The position numbers and the translations under genes are program-made. This document shows, one piece after another, positions 62,351 to 64,000 of a stretch of DNA of 64,000 nucleotides. The stretch is from positions 20,022-84,021 of the forward strand of contig JAKIZI010000002.1 of NCBI GenBank assembly GCA_022708105.1. Reading direction: 5' to 3'. Within the stretch, counting starts at the first letter, position 1. Each line of letters opens with the position of its first letter. Below the pieces are notes generated by a model. It did no database searches. It was not told where the DNA came from and saw only the letters and a program-made list of their open reading frames with translations. The DNA is from Bacteroidota bacterium. GTDB lineage: Bacteria > Bacteroidota > Bacteroidia > Bacteroidales > WCHB1-69.

Positions 62351-63859
62351 ATGGCAAATCAAGAAGACCTTTTCAAAAAGATCATTTCCCATGCGAAAGA
62401 GTACGGGTTTATTTTTCCTTCCAGTGAGATATATGACGGATTGGCAGCCGTTTACGATTATGGTCAATACGGAGTGGAGTTAAAGAATAATATCAAGCAA
62501 TATTGGTGGAATTCGATGGTGCGGTACCATGAGAATATTGTGGGTATTGACAGTGCCATCTTCATGCATCCCACGATTTGGAAGGCCTCCGGTCACGTGG
62601 ATGCATTCAATGATCCTTTGATAGACAATAAAGATTCTAAAAAACGTTATCGCGCAGATGTTCTGATTGAGGATTATATTCAAAAAATAGAAGATAAAAT
62701 CAACAAAGAGGTGGAAAAAGCCTCCAAACGGTTTGACAATTTTGACGAAGCTATGTACCGACAGACCAATGGACGGGTGTTGGAATATCAGGCAAAGATT
62801 GATGCAGTGACGGCACGATTTGCGGAGTTGATGAACAACAATGATTTGGTGGGACTGAAAGCGTTGATTGATGAATTGGAGATTGTATGTCCCGTATCGG
62901 GAAGCCGGAATTGGACGGAGGTGCGTCAGTTCAATCTCATGTTTGCTACGCGCATCGGTTCGGTGACCGAGGGAGCGGATACCATTTACTTGCGACCGGA
63001 GACGGCACAGGGGATTTTTGTCAATTTTCTCAATGTTTATAAAACCGGACGCATGAAGTTGCCGTTTGGAATTGCCCAAATCGGAAAAGCATTTCGCAAT
63101 GAGATTGTGGCACGACAATTTATCTTCCGAATGAGAGAGTTTGAACAGATGGAGATGCAGTTTTTTGTTCGTCCCGGCGAAGAGTTGAAATGGTTTGCCT
63201 ATTGGAAAGAGGAGCGGAAGAAATGGCATCTTTCTTTAGGAATGGGAGAATCGAGTTATCGTTTTCATGACCATGAGAAATTGGCCCATTATGCCAATGC
63301 GGCTACCGATATCGAGTTCAAGTTCCCGTTCGGATTTAAGGAGTTGGAAGGGATTCACTCGAGAACCGATTACGATTTATCACAGCACGAGCAGTACTCG
63401 GGCAAAAAGTTGCGCTATTTTGATCCGGAAACCAATGAAAGTTATATCCCATACGTGGTAGAGACCTCGATCGGGGTGGACAGAATGTTCTTATCCGTGT
63501 TGAGTCACGGGTACGAAGAGCAGGTGTTGGAAGATGGTTCCGTGCGCACGGTATTGCATTTGCCGGTAGTGTTGGCGCCCATTAAGGTAGCAGTGTTGCC
63601 ATTAGTGAAAAAAGACGGAATGCCCGAAAAGGCAAGAGAAATTATGGAGATGTTGAAGCCGGAAATGATGTGTCAATACGATGAAAAGGACGCCATTGGC
63701 AGAAGATATCGCAGACAGGATGCCATCGGAACGCCTTACTGTATCACGGTAGATAACCAAACCATGGAAGATCAAACCGTTACCATTCGCGAGCGTGATT
63801 CGATGAAACAATATCGGGTGCCGATTGCCCATCTACTGCACGAGATTAAATTGAGATAA
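62351..63859 (+). CDS. glyS: Glycyl-tRNA synthetase, alpha2 (eukaryote/archaea-like) type
   Basis: Charges tRNA-Gly. The 502-residue single-chain class II enzyme has the GlyQS-style N-terminus (FIFPSSEIYDGLAAVYDYGQYGVELKNNI), the RADVLIEDY insertion, then YLRPETAQGIFVNF (motif 2 region), GIAQIGKAFRNEIVARQFIFRMREFEQMEMQFFVRPGE (motif 2 in pieces), and IPYVVETSIGVDRMFLSV (motif 3). The anticodon domain contains APIKVAVLPLVKKDGMPEKA and ends VPIAHLLHEIK. This is not the tetrameric alpha2beta2 GlyQ/GlyS form. The symbol could also be written glyQS. 63863-63947 is AT-rich, with an ACCGCAAAGGCGCAAAGG motif right after the stop. Confidence 0.95.
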   Translation: MANQEDLFKKIISHAKEYGFIFPSSEIYDGLAAVYDYGQYGVELKNNIKQYWWNSMVRYHENIVGIDSAIFMHPTIWKASGHVDAFNDPLIDNKDSKKRYRADVLIEDYIQKIEDKINKEVEKASKRFDNFDEAMYRQTNGRVLEYQAKIDAVTARFAELMNNNDLVGLKALIDELEIVCPVSGSRNWTEVRQFNLMFATRIGSVTEGADTIYLRPETAQGIFVNFLNVYKTGRMKLPFGIAQIGKAFRNEIVARQFIFRMREFEQMEMQFFVRPGEELKWFAYWKEERKKWHLSLGMGESSYRFHDHEKLAHYANAATDIEFKFPFGFKELEGIHSRTDYDLSQHEQYSGKKLRYFDPETNESYIPYVVETSIGVDRMFLSVLSHGYEEQVLEDGSVRTVLHLPVVLAPIKVAVLPLVKKDGMPEKAREIMEMLKPEMMCQYDEKDAIGRRYRRQDAIGTPYCITVDNQTMEDQTVTIRERDSMKQYRVPIAHLLHEIKLR

Positions 63860-63947
63860 TTTACCGCAAAGGCGCAAAGGCCCAAAGAGTTTCTGCTCAA
63901 ATATATCTCGTAAGAGCATCATTTATTTTTGCTTTTCCTTTTTTAAA

Positions 63948-64000
63948 ACTTACATTTGCATTGCTTCGACTTACATTTGCGTTGCTTCAGCTTACATTTG
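63948..64000 (-). repeat. 21-bp tandem repeat array, inverted, running off the right edge
   Basis: Reads CTTACATTTGC-type units; on the minus strand the units contain GCAAATGTAAGTCGAAGC and GCAAATGTAAGCTGAAGC, the same 21-bp family as 56848-57099 but in opposite orientation and with GAAGCAA in place of GAAGGAA. At least two units are complete; the array continues past the window. Confidence 0.9.

Overview
The window is a chromosomal segment of a Bacteroidota bacterium, most likely Bacteroidales-like. The evidence is: six proteins with type IX secretion (T9SS) sorting domains plus a PorT-like protein; many upstream boxes of the Bacteroidota form TAnnTTTG; SusC/TlpA-era families such as DUF4369/DUF5106 thioredoxin-like proteins; and a MurA with Asp in place of the catalytic Cys. 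The species cannot be named from the sequence. The genome is AT-rich with long AT-rich intergenic stretches.

Layout. 1-28.8 kb is mostly housekeeping: gyrA (partial, minus), a His-rich metal transporter with recR, an ISAs1 remnant, two tandem thioredoxin-like proteins, ferritin, a DUF1295 protein, uvrA behind a large T9SS type B protein, birA, a DUF4197 lipoprotein, a PPi-type phosphofructokinase, murA, a PHP phosphatase, PBP1A, a family 2 glycosyltransferase, parC, tRNA-Leu(CAG), pgk and an RsmI-like methylase. 28.87-35.46 kb is an accessory island bracketed by inverted remnants of one IS256-family element. It holds an integron-cassette-like unit with a PD-(D/E)XK-type nuclease gene, a T9SS protein, a tandem pair of FISUMP/C-type-lectin-like proteins that differ almost only in their C-terminal variable region (as diversity-generating retroelement targets do), a truncated phage tape-measure gene and two 22-bp minisatellites. 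35.5-47.5 kb returns to core genes (valS, truA, a nucleotidyltransferase) mixed with secreted surface proteins. 47.6-59.5 kb is a second accessory island bracketed by inverted GC-rich ~160-bp repeats. It holds a three-gene operon resembling class 2 DISARM (drmE-drmA-drmB) with no methyltransferase and no drmC, a 21-bp minisatellite, a helical hypothetical protein and a REP-associated tyrosine transposase surrounded by five palindrome pairs. 59.5-64 kb is core again: ung, mtaB, porT-like and glyS, ending in a second, inverted array of the same 21-bp repeat.

How it fits together. The core segments encode DNA topology and repair (gyrA, parC, uvrA, recR, ung), glycolysis (pfp, pgk), cell wall synthesis (murA, PBP1A) and translation (valS, glyS, tRNA-Leu, truA, mtaB). 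The two islands look like defence or variation loci with their own repeat boundaries. The most interesting items are the methylase-free DISARM-like operon, the hypervariable FISUMP pair lacking a local reverse transcriptase, and the cassette-like nuclease unit. All functional assignments come from reading motifs and family resemblance by eye; no database search was run.
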